DNA from: an uncultured Halomonas sp. | Lineage (GTDB): Bacteria; Pseudomonadota; Gammaproteobacteria; Pseudomonadales; Halomonadaceae | DNA: 64,000 nt | Assembly (NCBI RefSeq): GCF_947490095.1 | Contig: NZ_CANLFS010000002.1 | Location: forward strand, 1-64,000 | Reading direction: 5' to 3' | Shown: one piece after another, positions 54,476 to 63,439 of the stretch | How positions within the stretch are numbered: position 1 is the first letter of the stretch | How the letters are laid out: each line of letters opens with the position of its first letter | Notes under the pieces: generated by a model | The model's input: only the letters and a program-made list of their open reading frames with translations | Told to the model about the DNA's origin: nothing | Databases searched by the model: none | Made by a program: the position numbers and the translations under genes

Positions 54476-54502
54476 GAACTGTTCGGTCGCCTGGGCGTCA
54501 GA
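54476..54502 (+). promoter_or_regulatory. Candidate second sigma-E-like promoter in the rpoE-rseA gap
   Basis: GAACTG (54476-54481), 16 bases and TCAGA (54498-54502) resemble a weaker sigma-E promoter. It would make rseA partly independent of rpoE. Only the hexamers support it. Confidence 0.35.
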
Positions 54503-54590
54503 TGCAGTGACCGATCCGCCGAGGATGGTTCAAGGTATCGACATTCCTGGGGCGGCTACCGCCGGTGTCGATATCGGGTGATAACAGATT

Positions 54591-54608
54591 GCAAGGTCGT
54601 GACCTTGC
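54591..54608 (+). promoter_or_regulatory. Perfect 8-bp inverted repeat just before rseA
   Basis: GCAAGGTC-GT-GACCTTGC is a perfect palindrome whose right end lies 18 bases before the rseA ATG and 6 bases before its GAGG ribosome site. It may be an operator, or an mRNA hairpin that affects rseA translation. The two-base centre favours a DNA-binding site. Confidence 0.6.
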
Positions 54609-54626
54609 CAGGCTGAGGTGTTGAGA

Positions 54627-55337
54627 ATGAGTCAGAACGCACGGGAATCGCTTTCTGCCCTGATGGATAACGAGGGAGATGAGCTGGAACTTCGCCGCGT
54701 GCTGAAGTCGCTGGACGACGAGCCTGATGCCGCCCAGGCATGGCGGCGCTACCACTTGATGCGCAGCATGCTGCAGCGTGAGACGGGCGTGGATGTCAGC
54801 GTCGACCTCTCGGCGGGTGTCATGGCGCAGCTCGAAAGCGAGCCGGCCCCGGTCTTCGACGACAAGGACTCGGCCGAGGCCTCTCGTCGAACGCTCCCCC
54901 TGGCGCGAAGTGCCGGTATCGCCGCCGCCGTGTCATTGTTGGTGATCACCGGCGTGCAGTTCTATAACGGCGGCGGGGTTTCCGGAGGTAACGCCACCTC
55001 CCCCGGGCTGGCCGCCGGCGCCGAGGAGGCGGGGACCCGGGTCGCCCCGGCGAGCCTTGCCGACGCTCGGTCCCCGTCGTCATTGTCGTCCCGCCTGCCG
55101 CTCTTTCAGCTGCCTCAGCAGGGCAATGGCGGCTTGATGACGATTGGCGCCGAGGCGCAGGGCTCGCCGATGTTCATGGCGCCCGGCCGACAGCAGTCCC
55201 TGGTGGCCGATGAGGAACAGGCGCGGTTGCTGCAGTCTTACCTGGATCGGCACGCCGAAGGCGCCGCCTATCGTAGCGGCGATGCCTGGATGCCATTGCT
55301 GCGCGCCAGCGGTGGCGACAGCCTCGGCCAGCGCTGA
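54627..55337 (+). CDS. rseA: Anti-sigma-E factor RseA/MucA
   Basis: This 236-residue protein has an N-terminal sigma-binding domain (MSQNARESLSALMDNEGDELELRRVLKSL, then WRRYHLMRSMLQRE), a single membrane segment (about 97-115) and a periplasmic C-terminus ending with DAWMPLLRASG. It holds RpoE inactive until DegS/RseP-type proteolysis. The ATG at 54627 follows GAGG by 8 bases. The C-terminal motif resembles the protease-sensitive or RseB-binding region of MucA. Confidence 0.9.
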   Translation: MSQNARESLSALMDNEGDELELRRVLKSLDDEPDAAQAWRRYHLMRSMLQRETGVDVSVDLSAGVMAQLESEPAPVFDDKDSAEASRRTLPLARSAGIAAAVSLLVITGVQFYNGGGVSGGNATSPGLAAGAEEAGTRVAPASLADARSPSSLSSRLPLFQLPQQGNGGLMTIGAEAQGSPMFMAPGRQQSLVADEEQARLLQSYLDRHAEGAAYRSGDAWMPLLRASGGDSLGQR

Positions 55338-55350
55338 GCGAGGCCGGGCA

Positions 55351-56319
55351 ATGCATGTCTTTCGCCGCTGTGCCGCTTGCCTTCTCGCGCTTCTGCCGAT
55401 GGCCGCCACGCCGGCCATCGCCATGGACCTTCCCCCGGAGGCGGATCATTTCGACTGTCGCCTCCTCGAAGAACAGCCCGCCCCGCAGACGGCCCTGGAG
55501 TGGTACGAACGCAGCCTGTGGGCCGGACACTGCTATCGCTATGATGCCCAGGCGGTGCGTATCGGCTTCGACGGCGTGCGTACCCTCGTGTTGCGTCACG
55601 AGATAGGCGATGGCGTCGAGCGGGGCCATGCACGCTTCCTCGATGGGCGCCCCATGACCCTCGAGCGACAGAGTCGTATCGGCCGCCTGGGGTGGTCGGA
55701 TGACGGTACGGCGCCGCCGACGCCCGTCGGCATTGCCGCCGGTATCGCGTCACACTACCGCCTGAGTCTGGGTGACGAGGCGCGCATCGCCAATCGGCGG
55801 GCTCGGCGCCTGGATATCTCGCCGCTCGACGGCTTCCGCTATGGCAAGCGGCTGTGGTTGGACGCCGAGACCGGGCTGACCCTGAAGCAGAGCCTGCTCG
55901 ACGAGACCGGCCGCGCCGTACAGACCTTCCAGTTGACGGTGCTCGAACAGCCGCGGCTGTATCGGGGCGATATCGGCGTCGACGCTCCTCGCGATGCCCC
56001 CGAAGACGCCTGGCACCCCGGCTGGCTGCCCGACGGCTTTCGTCCCCAGCCGGTGGCAACCCGCAACGGTAGCCACGGCGGCGATGTGACCCACCGCCTC
56101 TACAGTGATGGCCTCTCTACCCTGAGTATCTTCGTCTCGCCCCTCCAGGGCATGGCGCCGCTGGTGCCGGGCCTGCACCGGCTCGGTGTTTCCTATGCCG
56201 CGGTGCGCCATCGCGAGCTGGATGGCACGCCGCGTCAGGTGGTGGTCATGGGCGAGATGCCGCCGAGGGTGTTGTTGCAGGTGGCGGATCGGTTGAGCGG
56301 GGAGGCCCACGACTCTTGA
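55351..56319 (+). CDS. rseB: RseB/MucB periplasmic regulator
   Basis: This 322-residue protein has a signal peptide (to about residue 24) and a lipoprotein-carrier-like beta domain followed by a smaller C-terminal domain. Typical RseB features are present, for example the LEWYERSLWAGHCYRYDAQAV start of the mature protein and GFRYGKRLWLDAETGLTLKQSLLDETGRAVQ. RseB binds RseA and senses misplaced lipopolysaccharide or lipoprotein. The ATG at 55351 was chosen because the signal peptide begins there. mucC does not follow, unlike in Pseudomonas. Confidence 0.88.
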   Translation: MHVFRRCAACLLALLPMAATPAIAMDLPPEADHFDCRLLEEQPAPQTALEWYERSLWAGHCYRYDAQAVRIGFDGVRTLVLRHEIGDGVERGHARFLDGRPMTLERQSRIGRLGWSDDGTAPPTPVGIAAGIASHYRLSLGDEARIANRRARRLDISPLDGFRYGKRLWLDAETGLTLKQSLLDETGRAVQTFQLTVLEQPRLYRGDIGVDAPRDAPEDAWHPGWLPDGFRPQPVATRNGSHGGDVTHRLYSDGLSTLSIFVSPLQGMAPLVPGLHRLGVSYAAVRHRELDGTPRQVVVMGEMPPRVLLQVADRLSGEAHDS

Positions 56320-56402
56320 GCCGGTGATGGTTCGCCGTCGTCATTTGTATTCGCATGACTTGTCTATTCGCATTGCCCATTCCAACCCACGCAGGAGCCA
56401 AC

Positions 56403-57818
56403 ATGATGCGAACGCTGCGCAACCTTTCCCTGTGGATGCTGTTGGCCGGGGCCTTACTGGCCTGGCAGAGTGCCATGGCCCGCGAGCTGCCCGACTTCAC
56501 CGAACTGGTGGGGGAGGCGGCCCCCGGTGTCGTGAATATCTCGACGACGCGGGTGGTCGAGACGCGTAACCCCTTTCAGGAGTTCGGCGGCGAGGAGATT
56601 CCCGAGATCTTTCGCCACTTCTTCGGCGACCGCCTTCCGACGCCACCGGGTCAGACCCCCGGCAAGCCCCAGGAGCGTCAGTCGCTGGGTTCCGGCTTTA
56701 TCATCAGCGATGATGGTTACATCATGACCAATGCCCACGTGGTCGATGACGCCGATGAGATCCTGGTACGCCTGAACGATCGGCGCGAGCTGCCTGCCGA
56801 GCTGGTGGGCAGCGACGAGCGCACCGATGTGGCGGTGCTCAAGGTCGACACCGACGACCTGCCCACGTTGCGCCTGGGGGACTCCGATGACCTCGAGGTC
56901 GGCGAGTGGGTGGCGGCCATCGGCTCGCCCTTCGGCTTCGACCACTCCGTCACCGCGGGCATCGTGAGCGCCATCGATCGTACCCTGCCGCGGGATGCCT
57001 ATGTGCCCTTCATCCAGACCGATGTGGCCATCAACCCGGGGAACTCCGGCGGCCCGTTGTTCAACCTCGACGGCGAGGTCGTGGGCATCAACTCCCAGAT
57101 CTTCACCCGTAGTGGGGGCTTCATGGGGCTGTCGTTTGCCATTCCCATCAATGTCGCCATGGATGTGGCCGACCAGCTGCGCAATGACGGAGAGGTTCGC
57201 CGCGGCTGGTTGGGCGTGATGATCCAGCCGGTATCCCGCGACCTGGCGGAGTCCTTCGGCATGGACGAGCCGCGTGGGGCGCTGATCGCCGACCTTGACC
57301 CCGAGGGGCCGGCGGCCACGGGTGGCCTCGAGGCCGGCGATGTCATTCTCGAGGTCGATGGCGCCCGGGTGCATGATTCCAGCACCCTGCCGCGGCTGAT
57401 CGGACGCACCGCCCCGGGCAGTGATGTCGAGCTCGAACTGATGCGCGACGGCGAGCGCCGTTCCCTCGAGGTGACGCTGGGGGACTGGCCCGATAGCGGC
57501 AAGGCCGCGGCAGGCGAGAGTCGCGATAGCGAACAGGCGCGCCTGGGTATCTCGGTGACCGAGCTGGACGCCGAACAGCGCGAGCGCCAGGGCATCGAGG
57601 GCGGCGTGCGCATCGTCGCCGTGGACCCCGCCGGAGCCGCCGCCAAGGCGGGGCTGCGGCCCGGGGATATCCTGGTCAGCATCGACCACCAGGCCGTCTC
57701 CAGCGCCTCCGAGCTTGTCACCCTGGCGAGTGAGCTGCCCACCGACCGGGCCGTGCCGGTGCGTCTCTACCGGGAGGGGCGCTCGCTGTTCGTGGCCCTG
57801 CGTCTGACCGGCGACTGA
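56403..57818 (+). CDS. mucD: Periplasmic serine protease MucD (DegP/HtrA family)
   Basis: This 471-residue protein has a signal peptide (to about residue 27), the catalytic triad His112 (TNAHVV), Asp142 (TDVAV) and Ser215 (GNSGGPL), and two PDZ domains (about 270-355 and 370-470). MucD degrades misfolded envelope proteins and, in Pseudomonas, restrains AlgU. The ATG at 56403 follows AGGAG by 5 bases. It ends the operon. Confidence 0.94.
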   Translation: MMRTLRNLSLWMLLAGALLAWQSAMARELPDFTELVGEAAPGVVNISTTRVVETRNPFQEFGGEEIPEIFRHFFGDRLPTPPGQTPGKPQERQSLGSGFIISDDGYIMTNAHVVDDADEILVRLNDRRELPAELVGSDERTDVAVLKVDTDDLPTLRLGDSDDLEVGEWVAAIGSPFGFDHSVTAGIVSAIDRTLPRDAYVPFIQTDVAINPGNSGGPLFNLDGEVVGINSQIFTRSGGFMGLSFAIPINVAMDVADQLRNDGEVRRGWLGVMIQPVSRDLAESFGMDEPRGALIADLDPEGPAATGGLEAGDVILEVDGARVHDSSTLPRLIGRTAPGSDVELELMRDGERRSLEVTLGDWPDSGKAAAGESRDSEQARLGISVTELDAEQRERQGIEGGVRIVAVDPAGAAAKAGLRPGDILVSIDHQAVSSASELVTLASELPTDRAVPVRLYREGRSLFVALRLTGD

Positions 57819-57842
57819 GCCTCGTCCGACGCCACGTCCCCG

Positions 57843-57872
57843 GCAGCCCGACGGCCTCGACCGTCGGGCTGC
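57843..57872 (+). terminator. Terminator-like hairpin after mucD
   Basis: A perfect 12-bp stem GCAGCCCGACGG (57843-57854) and CCGTCGGGCTGC (57861-57872) with a CCTCGA loop is followed by TGTATCTGG. Its T-run is weak. It lies between mucD and the convergent higA gene. Confidence 0.6.
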
Positions 57873-57914
57873 TGTATCTGGCACCGGCCCGAAGCCTGTC
57901 TTCGTTGCGCGGTA

Positions 57915-58199
57915 TCAGTGCGAGGCCAGCTCGTTGAAAAACGCTGGATTGTCCTGGATCGTTGCTAACACCTTGGCTGCCAGGCCAGTGGGGTTGCGGC
58001 GCTTGGCTTCCCAGCTTCTGATGGTGTCAATGCTGGTTCCCATGGCACTGGCAAACTCTGTCTGGGATACCCGGAGCTGAGCACGAATCGCTTTCACGTC
58101 TGCCACCTCGTGGCGGGCGACTCGGGATGCCTGGGCCTTTCCTTGCTTGATGTCGACGGCTTCCTGCAGTGATTCGTGGAGTTCGTTGAAGATGCTCAT
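57915..58199 (-). CDS. higA: HigA-type antitoxin (helix-turn-helix)
   Basis: This 94-residue protein has an XRE-like helix-turn-helix (VKAIRAQLRVSQTEFASAMGTSIDTIRSWEAKRRNPTG) and a short C-terminal tail. The order, toxin first and antitoxin second with a 4-base overlap at 58196-58199, is the HigBA arrangement. The antitoxin should neutralise the toxin and repress the operon. The segment is visibly less GC-rich than the flanking genes. Confidence 0.88.
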   Translation of the reverse strand: MSIFNELHESLQEAVDIKQGKAQASRVARHEVADVKAIRAQLRVSQTEFASAMGTSIDTIRSWEAKRRNPTGLAAKVLATIQDNPAFFNELASH

Positions 58200-58534
58200 T
58201 CGAAAAACTCTCCCTTCAGCTGGTGGGTCAGTGTTTTTAATGTGGCTTTTTCGGCAGGCGTCAGGCTGTCCTTCATGCTCTTGGGGTAGGCTAGCACCAA
58301 ATAGATTACGTCCATTGTCGCTAAGAAATAGATGACGCGAGCCCCACCCTGCTTGCCTTGGTGTCCAAGGCTCATTCGAACCTTGCGTAGCCCCCCTGTC
58401 CCTTGAATTAGATCACCCTTGTCGGGTTGAGCAATCAATATGCGCTGCAGCTCTTTCAGCTCATCATCGCTTGCCAGTGCTTTGATTTGCCGAGTAAACG
58501 TGGGCGTTTCGATAAATTCGATAGCATGAGACAC
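58196..58534 (-). CDS. higB: HigB/RelE-type toxin
   Basis: The protein of 112 residues has the RelE/HigB-2 style: FIETPTFTRQIKAL, DEELKELQ-like helix (ASDDELKELQRIL), GGLRKVRMSLGHQGKQGGARVIYFLA and a C-terminal YPKSMKDSLTPAEKATL. These toxins cut mRNA on the ribosome. It starts with GTG at 58534 (AGGAC 9 bases upstream); a longer in-frame extension runs over the operator and is unlikely. Confidence 0.86.
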   Translation of the reverse strand: MSHAIEFIETPTFTRQIKALASDDELKELQRILIAQPDKGDLIQGTGGLRKVRMSLGHQGKQGGARVIYFLATMDVIYLVLAYPKSMKDSLTPAEKATLKTLTHQLKGEFFE

Positions 58535-58567
58535 GCTGTGTAGTGTCCTGTGGTGGAGGCGTGCTGT

Positions 58568-58582
58568 ATGTACATAGTACAT
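58568..58582. promoter_or_regulatory. Probable higBA operator
   Basis: ATGTAC-ATA-GTACAT is a perfect 6-3-6 inverted repeat 34-48 bases upstream of the higB start. Such a palindrome in front of a toxin-antitoxin operon is the expected binding site of the HigA helix-turn-helix protein. Confidence 0.72.
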
Positions 58583-58961
58583 CTTGATCGTTCTGTCTGT
58601 CGACCGAACTTGCGACCCAGCAGCATTCATATACAGCCTTTAATGATGACTCATCATGGCCGCGCCTTACGGCCACGCCGATCGTTTGAAATCGTTGTCG
58701 TATTGGATGCGGGTGCTGATGTGTTGTTTGCGGACGAAGAGGGGGGTATTGCAGCGACTGGAGCTGAACATCAGCTTCAATACGACACTCGCTTCGCTGC
58801 ACGAAGGCTGCGTGGACCGCATGACTCGTCTTTTGACGCAAGGCAACGCTACTTAATGCGGAGGTCTGCATCGCCGGTGTGTTAGATGTGGCCATCTCCT
58901 GTGTCGTAGGGCGATGATCTGTCGTATCGGCCTCTGCGAGGCCTAGGGCTAGCGTTGCGCC

Positions 58962-58993
58962 TTGACGACAACCTCGTTTCCTCGCTGTACAAT
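58962..58993 (+). promoter_or_regulatory. Candidate lepA promoter
   Basis: TTGACG (58962-58967) and TACAAT (58988-58993) are good hexamers but the spacer is 20 bases, longer than ideal. The predicted start would be about 75 bases before the lepA ATG. Confidence 0.35.
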
Positions 58994-59075
58994 ACGCCCA
59001 ACCTTGATTTTCGCGCTCGCTTGGGTACCTACCCAGCCTTGTACATGGGTGCGTACATGAACCGGATTTTGATGC

Positions 59076-60893
59076 ATGTCTAATAGCGAAAAACGTAAAG
59101 ATATCAATAGTATACGTAACTTCTCGATCATCGCTCATATCGACCATGGCAAGTCGACCCTGGCCGACCGGTTGATTCAGACCTGCGGTGGCCTGACCGA
59201 GCGTGAACTCAAGGAGCAGGTGCTGGACTCCATGGACCTGGAGCGAGAGCGGGGCATCACCATCAAGGCCCAGTCGGTAACGCTCGATTATCACGCACCG
59301 GACGGCCATACCTATCAGCTCAACTTCATCGATACGCCCGGACACGTCGACTTCTCCTATGAGGTGTCGCGCTCGCTGTATGCCTGCGAAGGGGCCCTGC
59401 TGGTGGTGGATGCCGGCCAGGGGGTCGAGGCGCAGTCGGTGGCCAACTGCTACACCGCCATCGAGCAGGGGCTCGAGGTGTTGCCGGTGCTCAACAAGAT
59501 GGACCTCCCCCAGGCCGACCCCGACAAGGTCTCCCATGAGATCGAGGAGATCATCGGGCTGGATGCGACCGATGCCTGCCAGGTCTCGGCCAAGAGCGGG
59601 CTGGGTATCGATGCCCTGCTGGAGACCCTGGTGCGTGATATTCCGCCGCCCAAGGGAGACCCGGAAGGCCCGTTGCAGGCGCTGATCATCGATTCCTGGT
59701 TCGACAATTACCTGGGCGTGGTATCGCTGGTGAGGATCTTCGACGGCACCCTGAAGAAGGGTGAGAAGATCCGCATCAGCTCCACCGGCCGTGACTGGCA
59801 GGTCAACGAGGTGGGCATCTTCACTCCACAGCGCCACCAGACCGGGATCCTGCGTGCCGGCGAAGTAGGCTTTATCGTGGCCGGCATCAAGGAGATCCAG
59901 GGCGCCCCGGTGGGGGATACCATCACCCATACCAAGACCCCGGATGTGGCGCGCCTGCCCGGCTTCCAGAAGGTCAAGCCGCAGGTCTATGCCGGCATGT
60001 TCCCGGTCAGCGCCGATGACTACGAGGATTTCCGCGACGCCCTGGAGAAGCTGGCGCTCAACGATGCCTCCCTGGAGTATGAGCCGGAGAATTCCGATGC
60101 CCTGGGCTTCGGCTTCCGGGTCGGCTTCCTCGGCACCCTGCACATGGAGATCATCCAGGAGCGCCTCGAGCGCGAATATGACCTGGACCTGCTGACCACC
60201 GCGCCCACCGTCGTCTATGAGCTGGTGCTCAAGAACGACGAGGTGGTCTATGTCGCCAACCCCTCCAAGCTCCCCGATATGGCCGACGTGGAGGAAATGC
60301 GCGAACCGATCGTGCGGGCCAGCATCCTGGTGCCCCAGGAGTTTGTCGGCAACGTCATCACCGAGTGCGAGCAGCGCCGCGGCACCCAGCTGGACATGCA
60401 GTTTCTGGGCAGCCAGATCCAGCTCACCTACGAGCTGCCGATGTCCGAGGTGGTCATGGACTTCTTCGACCGCCTGAAATCGATCTCCAAGGGCTATGCC
60501 TCCCTGGAGTACAACTTCGAGCGCTTCGAGGCCGCCAAGCTGGTGCGCCTGGACGTGCTGATCAACGGCGACAAGGTCGATGCCCTGGCGGTGATCATCC
60601 ACCGCGACCATGCCCACAGTCGCGGCCGCCTGCTGGTAGAGAAGATGAAGGAGCTGATCCCGCGTCAGATGTTCGACGTGGCGATCCAGGCCGCCATCGG
60701 TGGTCAGGTCGTGGCACGCTCCACCGTCAAGGCCCTGCGCAAGAACGTTACCGCCAAGTGCTACGGCGGCGATGTGTCCCGCAAGAAGAAGCTGCTCGAG
60801 AAGCAGAAGGCAGGCAAGAAACGCATGAAGCAGGTGGGCCGGGTAGAGATTCCCCAGGACGCCTTCCTCGCCGTGCTCAGGGTCAACGACTGA
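59076..60893 (+). CDS. lepA: Elongation factor 4 (LepA)
   Basis: This 605-residue GTPase has G1 AHIDHGKST (20-28), [10 protein letters not shown] (G2), DTPGHVDF (G3) and NKMDL (G4), and the LepA-specific C-terminal domain rich in lysine ([21 protein letters not shown]). LepA back-translocates or rescues stalled ribosomes. The ATG at 59076 fits the family start. It is followed by lepB after 28 bases. Confidence 0.96.
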   Translation: MSNSEKRKDINSIRNFSIIAHIDHGKSTLADRLIQTCGGLTERELKEQVLDSMDLERERGITIKAQSVTLDYHAPDGHTYQLNFIDTPGHVDFSYEVSRSLYACEGALLVVDAGQGVEAQSVANCYTAIEQGLEVLPVLNKMDLPQADPDKVSHEIEEIIGLDATDACQVSAKSGLGIDALLETLVRDIPPPKGDPEGPLQALIIDSWFDNYLGVVSLVRIFDGTLKKGEKIRISSTGRDWQVNEVGIFTPQRHQTGILRAGEVGFIVAGIKEIQGAPVGDTITHTKTPDVARLPGFQKVKPQVYAGMFPVSADDYEDFRDALEKLALNDASLEYEPENSDALGFGFRVGFLGTLHMEIIQERLEREYDLDLLTTAPTVVYELVLKNDEVVYVANPSKLPDMADVEEMREPIVRASILVPQEFVGNVITECEQRRGTQLDMQFLGSQIQLTYELPMSEVVMDFFDRLKSISKGYASLEYNFERFEAAKLVRLDVLINGDKVDALAVIIHRDHAHSRGRLLVEKMKELIPRQMFDVAIQAAIGGQVVARSTVKALRKNVTAKCYGGDVSRKKKLLEKQKAGKKRMKQVGRVEIPQDAFLAVLRVND

Positions 60894-60921
60894 TTCCACT
60901 AGCTAGGGACAACGAACCGCC

Positions 60922-61725
60922 ATGGACTTCTCACTGCTGCTGGTGATTGCCGTCGCCGTCACCGGCGTAATCACCCTGTTCAACTTCCTCTGGTGGCGTC
61001 CGGCACGCCAGCAGTCCCTGCAGACCGCCGAGGCCGGCACCCACCAGGGCTTGTCCCCCACGGCGCGGGAACAGGTGCTGAAGGAGCCATGGCCGGTGGA
61101 CTACGCCCGCTCCTTCTTTCCGGTACTGCTGGTGGTGCTGGTGCTGAGAAGCTTCGTGGTGGAGCCGTTTCAGATTCCGTCGGGGTCCATGCGGCCCACC
61201 CTGGAGATCGGCGATTTTATCCTGGTCAACAAGTTTGCCTACGGGCTGCGCCTGCCGGTGGTGAATACCGAGGTCGTGGAGGTGGGGGAGCCCGAACGCG
61301 GTGACGTCATGGTGTTTCGTTTCCCCAATGACCCCTCGGTCAACTTCATCAAGCGGGTCGTGGGCCTGCCCGGTGACCGGATTCGCTACGAGGACAAGCA
61401 GCTCTACGTCAATGGCGAACCGGCCGCCAAGACACTGCTGGACGAGGGGCCGGAGAAGGCGCCGGGTGAGCTGTTGTTTGCCGAGCAGCTGGGCGAGATA
61501 GAGCACCGCCTCTACAATAACCCTCGCGACCTCGGGCCCCAGATGCGCGAGCTGGTCGTGCCGGAGGGGCACTACTTCACCATGGGTGACAACCGCGACC
61601 ACTCCAACGATAGCCGCTACTGGGGCTTCGTGCCGGAGGAAAACATCGTTGGCCAGGCCTTCGCCGTCTGGATGCACTGGGACGGCGTCCTGCCCAGCTT
61701 CACCAGCATGCGGCGCATCCGCTAG
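60922..61725 (+). CDS. lepB: Signal peptidase I
   Basis: This 267-residue protein has N-terminal membrane segments (about 5-24 and 63-79), the nucleophile Ser89 in PSGSMRPTL, the general-base Lys144 in NFIKRVVGLPGDRI and the later MGDNRDHSNDSRYWG box. It removes signal peptides at the periplasmic face. The lepA-lepB-rnc-era-recO order is conserved in gammaproteobacteria. Confidence 0.96.
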   Translation: MDFSLLLVIAVAVTGVITLFNFLWWRPARQQSLQTAEAGTHQGLSPTAREQVLKEPWPVDYARSFFPVLLVVLVLRSFVVEPFQIPSGSMRPTLEIGDFILVNKFAYGLRLPVVNTEVVEVGEPERGDVMVFRFPNDPSVNFIKRVVGLPGDRIRYEDKQLYVNGEPAAKTLLDEGPEKAPGELLFAEQLGEIEHRLYNNPRDLGPQMRELVVPEGHYFTMGDNRDHSNDSRYWGFVPEENIVGQAFAVWMHWDGVLPSFTSMRRIR

Positions 61726-61777
61726 GCGCCCCGCTGATTGCCAGAATTAGACGACAGAATTAGATAACAGGATTTTC

Positions 61778-62467
61778 GTGAGCCAAACCCTCAATGCCTT
61801 CAGCCGACGCCTCGGCCATGATTTCGGCGACGACTCGCTGCTCGAGCTTGCCATGACCCACCGCAGCTACGGCGGCCAGAACAATGAGCGCCTCGAGTTT
61901 CTGGGTGACTCCATCGTCAACTTCGTCATCGCCGAGGCGCTGTTCCGCCGCTTTCCCGAGGCCCGGGAGGGGCAGCTCTCCCGCTTGCGCGCGCGTCTGG
62001 TCAAGGGCCAGACCCTGGCGGAACTGGCACGCGAGATGGACTTCGGCGAACACCTCCGACTCGGCTCCGGCGAGATGAAGAGCGGCGGACATCGCCGCGA
62101 CTCGATTCTTGCCGACGCCGTGGAAGCGGTGATCGGTGCCATCTATCTCGATGCCGGCATGGAAGCCGTGCGGGCCCGGATTCTTTCCTGGTATGCCGCG
62201 CGCCTGGAAGACACCAGCCTGCAGCATACCCAGAAGGATCCCAAGACGCGCCTCCAGGAGTTTCTGCAGTCGCGCCAGGAGCCGCTGCCCCGTTACGAGG
62301 TGGTCAGCGTGGAGGGCGAGGCCCATGCGCAGACCTTTACCGTCGAGTGCCATGTGGAGCTGCTGCAGAAGCATACCATCGGCATCGGCTCCAGCCGCCG
62401 CCATGCCGAGCAGCAGGCCGCGGAGACAGCCCTGACACAACTCGAGCCGAGAGGAGTTCGGTCATGA
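61778..62467 (+). CDS. rnc: Ribonuclease III
   Basis: This 229-residue protein has the RNase III signature [10 protein letters not shown] (37-46) and a C-terminal double-stranded RNA-binding domain ([38 protein letters not shown]). It processes rRNA and mRNA. The start is a GTG at 61778, with ACAGGA 6-12 bases upstream. The stop overlaps the era start (ATGA). Confidence 0.96.
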   Translation: MSQTLNAFSRRLGHDFGDDSLLELAMTHRSYGGQNNERLEFLGDSIVNFVIAEALFRRFPEAREGQLSRLRARLVKGQTLAELAREMDFGEHLRLGSGEMKSGGHRRDSILADAVEAVIGAIYLDAGMEAVRARILSWYAARLEDTSLQHTQKDPKTRLQEFLQSRQEPLPRYEVVSVEGEAHAQTFTVECHVELLQKHTIGIGSSRRHAEQQAAETALTQLEPRGVRS

Positions 62468-63363
62468 CCCAGACCTGTGGTTTCGTGGCCATCGTTGGCC
62501 GCCCTAATGTCGGCAAGTCGACGCTCATGAATCGTATCCTCGGCCAGAAGATCTCGATCACGTCGCGCCGGCCCCAGACGACCCGCCACCAGGTGATGGG
62601 CATCAAGACAGAAGAGGATGCCCAGTTCATCTATGTCGATACCCCGGGTATCCATATTCTCGCCAAGGATCGCAACAAGGCGATCAACCGCTTCATGAAC
62701 CAGGCCGCCGTCCAGGCGCTGCGTGATGTGAATTGCGTGGTGTTTATCATCGATCGCACTCGCTGGAGCGATGAGGACCAGGTCGTTCTGCAGCGTCTCG
62801 AGCATGTCGACGCCCCGGTGATCCTGGCCGTCAACAAGGTCGATCGCCTGCAGGACAAGGCGGAGCTGCTGCCCTGGCTCGAGGCGGTCGGTGCCCGTCG
62901 GGAGTTCGCCGCCATCGTGCCGATCTCCGCCAAGCACGGCACCAATGTGCCGGAGCTGGAGGCCGAAGTGGCCAAGCACCTGCCGGAAAGCATCCATTAC
63001 TTCCCCGAGGACCAGATCACCGACAAGAGCCAGCGTTTCCTGGCCGCCGAGCTGGTCCGCGAGAAGGTCATGCGCCAGCTCGGCGATGAGCTCCCCTACC
63101 AGATGACCGTGGAAATCGAGGAGTTCCGTGACGAAGGCAGGATAGTGCATATCAGCGCCCTGATCCTGGTGGAACGCCAGGGCCAGAAGAAGATCCTGAT
63201 CGGCGAGAACGGCGAGCGTATCAAGAGCATCGGCCGCGAGGCGCGCCTCGACATGGAACGCGCCCTGGACGCCAAGGTAATGCTGAACCTGTGGGTCAAG
63301 GTCAAGCGCGGCTGGTCCGACGACGAACGGGCGCTCAAGAGCCTGGGCTACGACCTCGATTGA
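62464..63363 (+). CDS. era: GTPase Era
   Basis: This 299-residue protein has G1 GRPNVGKST (12-20), the DTPGIH motif, NKVDRL and a KH domain with the [22 protein letters not shown] segment. Era binds the 3' end of 16S rRNA and helps assemble the 30S subunit. The ATG at 62464 overlaps rnc and is the family start. It is followed by a short palindromic repeat region and recO. Confidence 0.97.
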   Translation: MTQTCGFVAIVGRPNVGKSTLMNRILGQKISITSRRPQTTRHQVMGIKTEEDAQFIYVDTPGIHILAKDRNKAINRFMNQAAVQALRDVNCVVFIIDRTRWSDEDQVVLQRLEHVDAPVILAVNKVDRLQDKAELLPWLEAVGARREFAAIVPISAKHGTNVPELEAEVAKHLPESIHYFPEDQITDKSQRFLAAELVREKVMRQLGDELPYQMTVEIEEFRDEGRIVHISALILVERQGQKKILIGENGERIKSIGREARLDMERALDAKVMLNLWVKVKRGWSDDERALKSLGYDLD

Positions 63364-63386
63364 TGATGCCGTGTCAGACGTCTTCC

Positions 63387-63420
63387 GGGGTCAGACCCCC
63401 ACCCTTTGGGGTCAGACCCC
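63387..63420. repeat. Two palindromic GGGGTCAGACCCC elements
   Basis: GGGGTC-A-GACCCC occurs at 63387-63399 and again at 63408-63420, eight bases apart. Each is a 6-1-6 palindrome. Elements of this spelling are found dispersed in many bacterial genomes and can be associated with REP-type transposases; I see no such transposase gene here. They lie in the 76-base era-recO spacer, 20 bases before recO. Confidence 0.85.
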
Positions 63421-63439
63421 AGCGGTGCTGGCTACTTGC

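Larger units (their letters stand above)
58535..59075. other. 541-base region between higB and lepA
   Basis: No recognisable gene was found. It contains the higBA operator (58568-58582), then about 300 bases of lower-GC sequence with a 66-codon plus-strand frame (58656-58856) that matches nothing I know and has no ribosome site, and finally lepA promoter-like sequence near 58962-58993. It may be the decayed part of a mobile islet. Confidence 0.55.

Noticed and set aside
56645..56658. GGGTCAGACCC inside mucD, resembling the era-recO palindromes
   Set aside because: It falls in ordinary codons for a Pro/Gly linker of the protease, so chance is the simplest explanation.
58656..58856. A 66-codon plus-strand frame in the higB-lepA gap
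   Set aside because: No ribosome site, no homologue I recognise; noted only as part of the unassigned islet.
57919..58943. TGCGAGGCC at 57919 and again at 58935, flanking the higBA islet like a target-site duplication
   Set aside because: The left copy lies inside higA rather than outside the islet, and nine bases can match by chance in GC-rich DNA.
58464..60899. An 811-codon minus-strand open frame across lepA
   Set aside because: It is antisense to lepA, whose motifs are complete; its composition is that of a high-GC shadow frame and its start runs over the higBA region.
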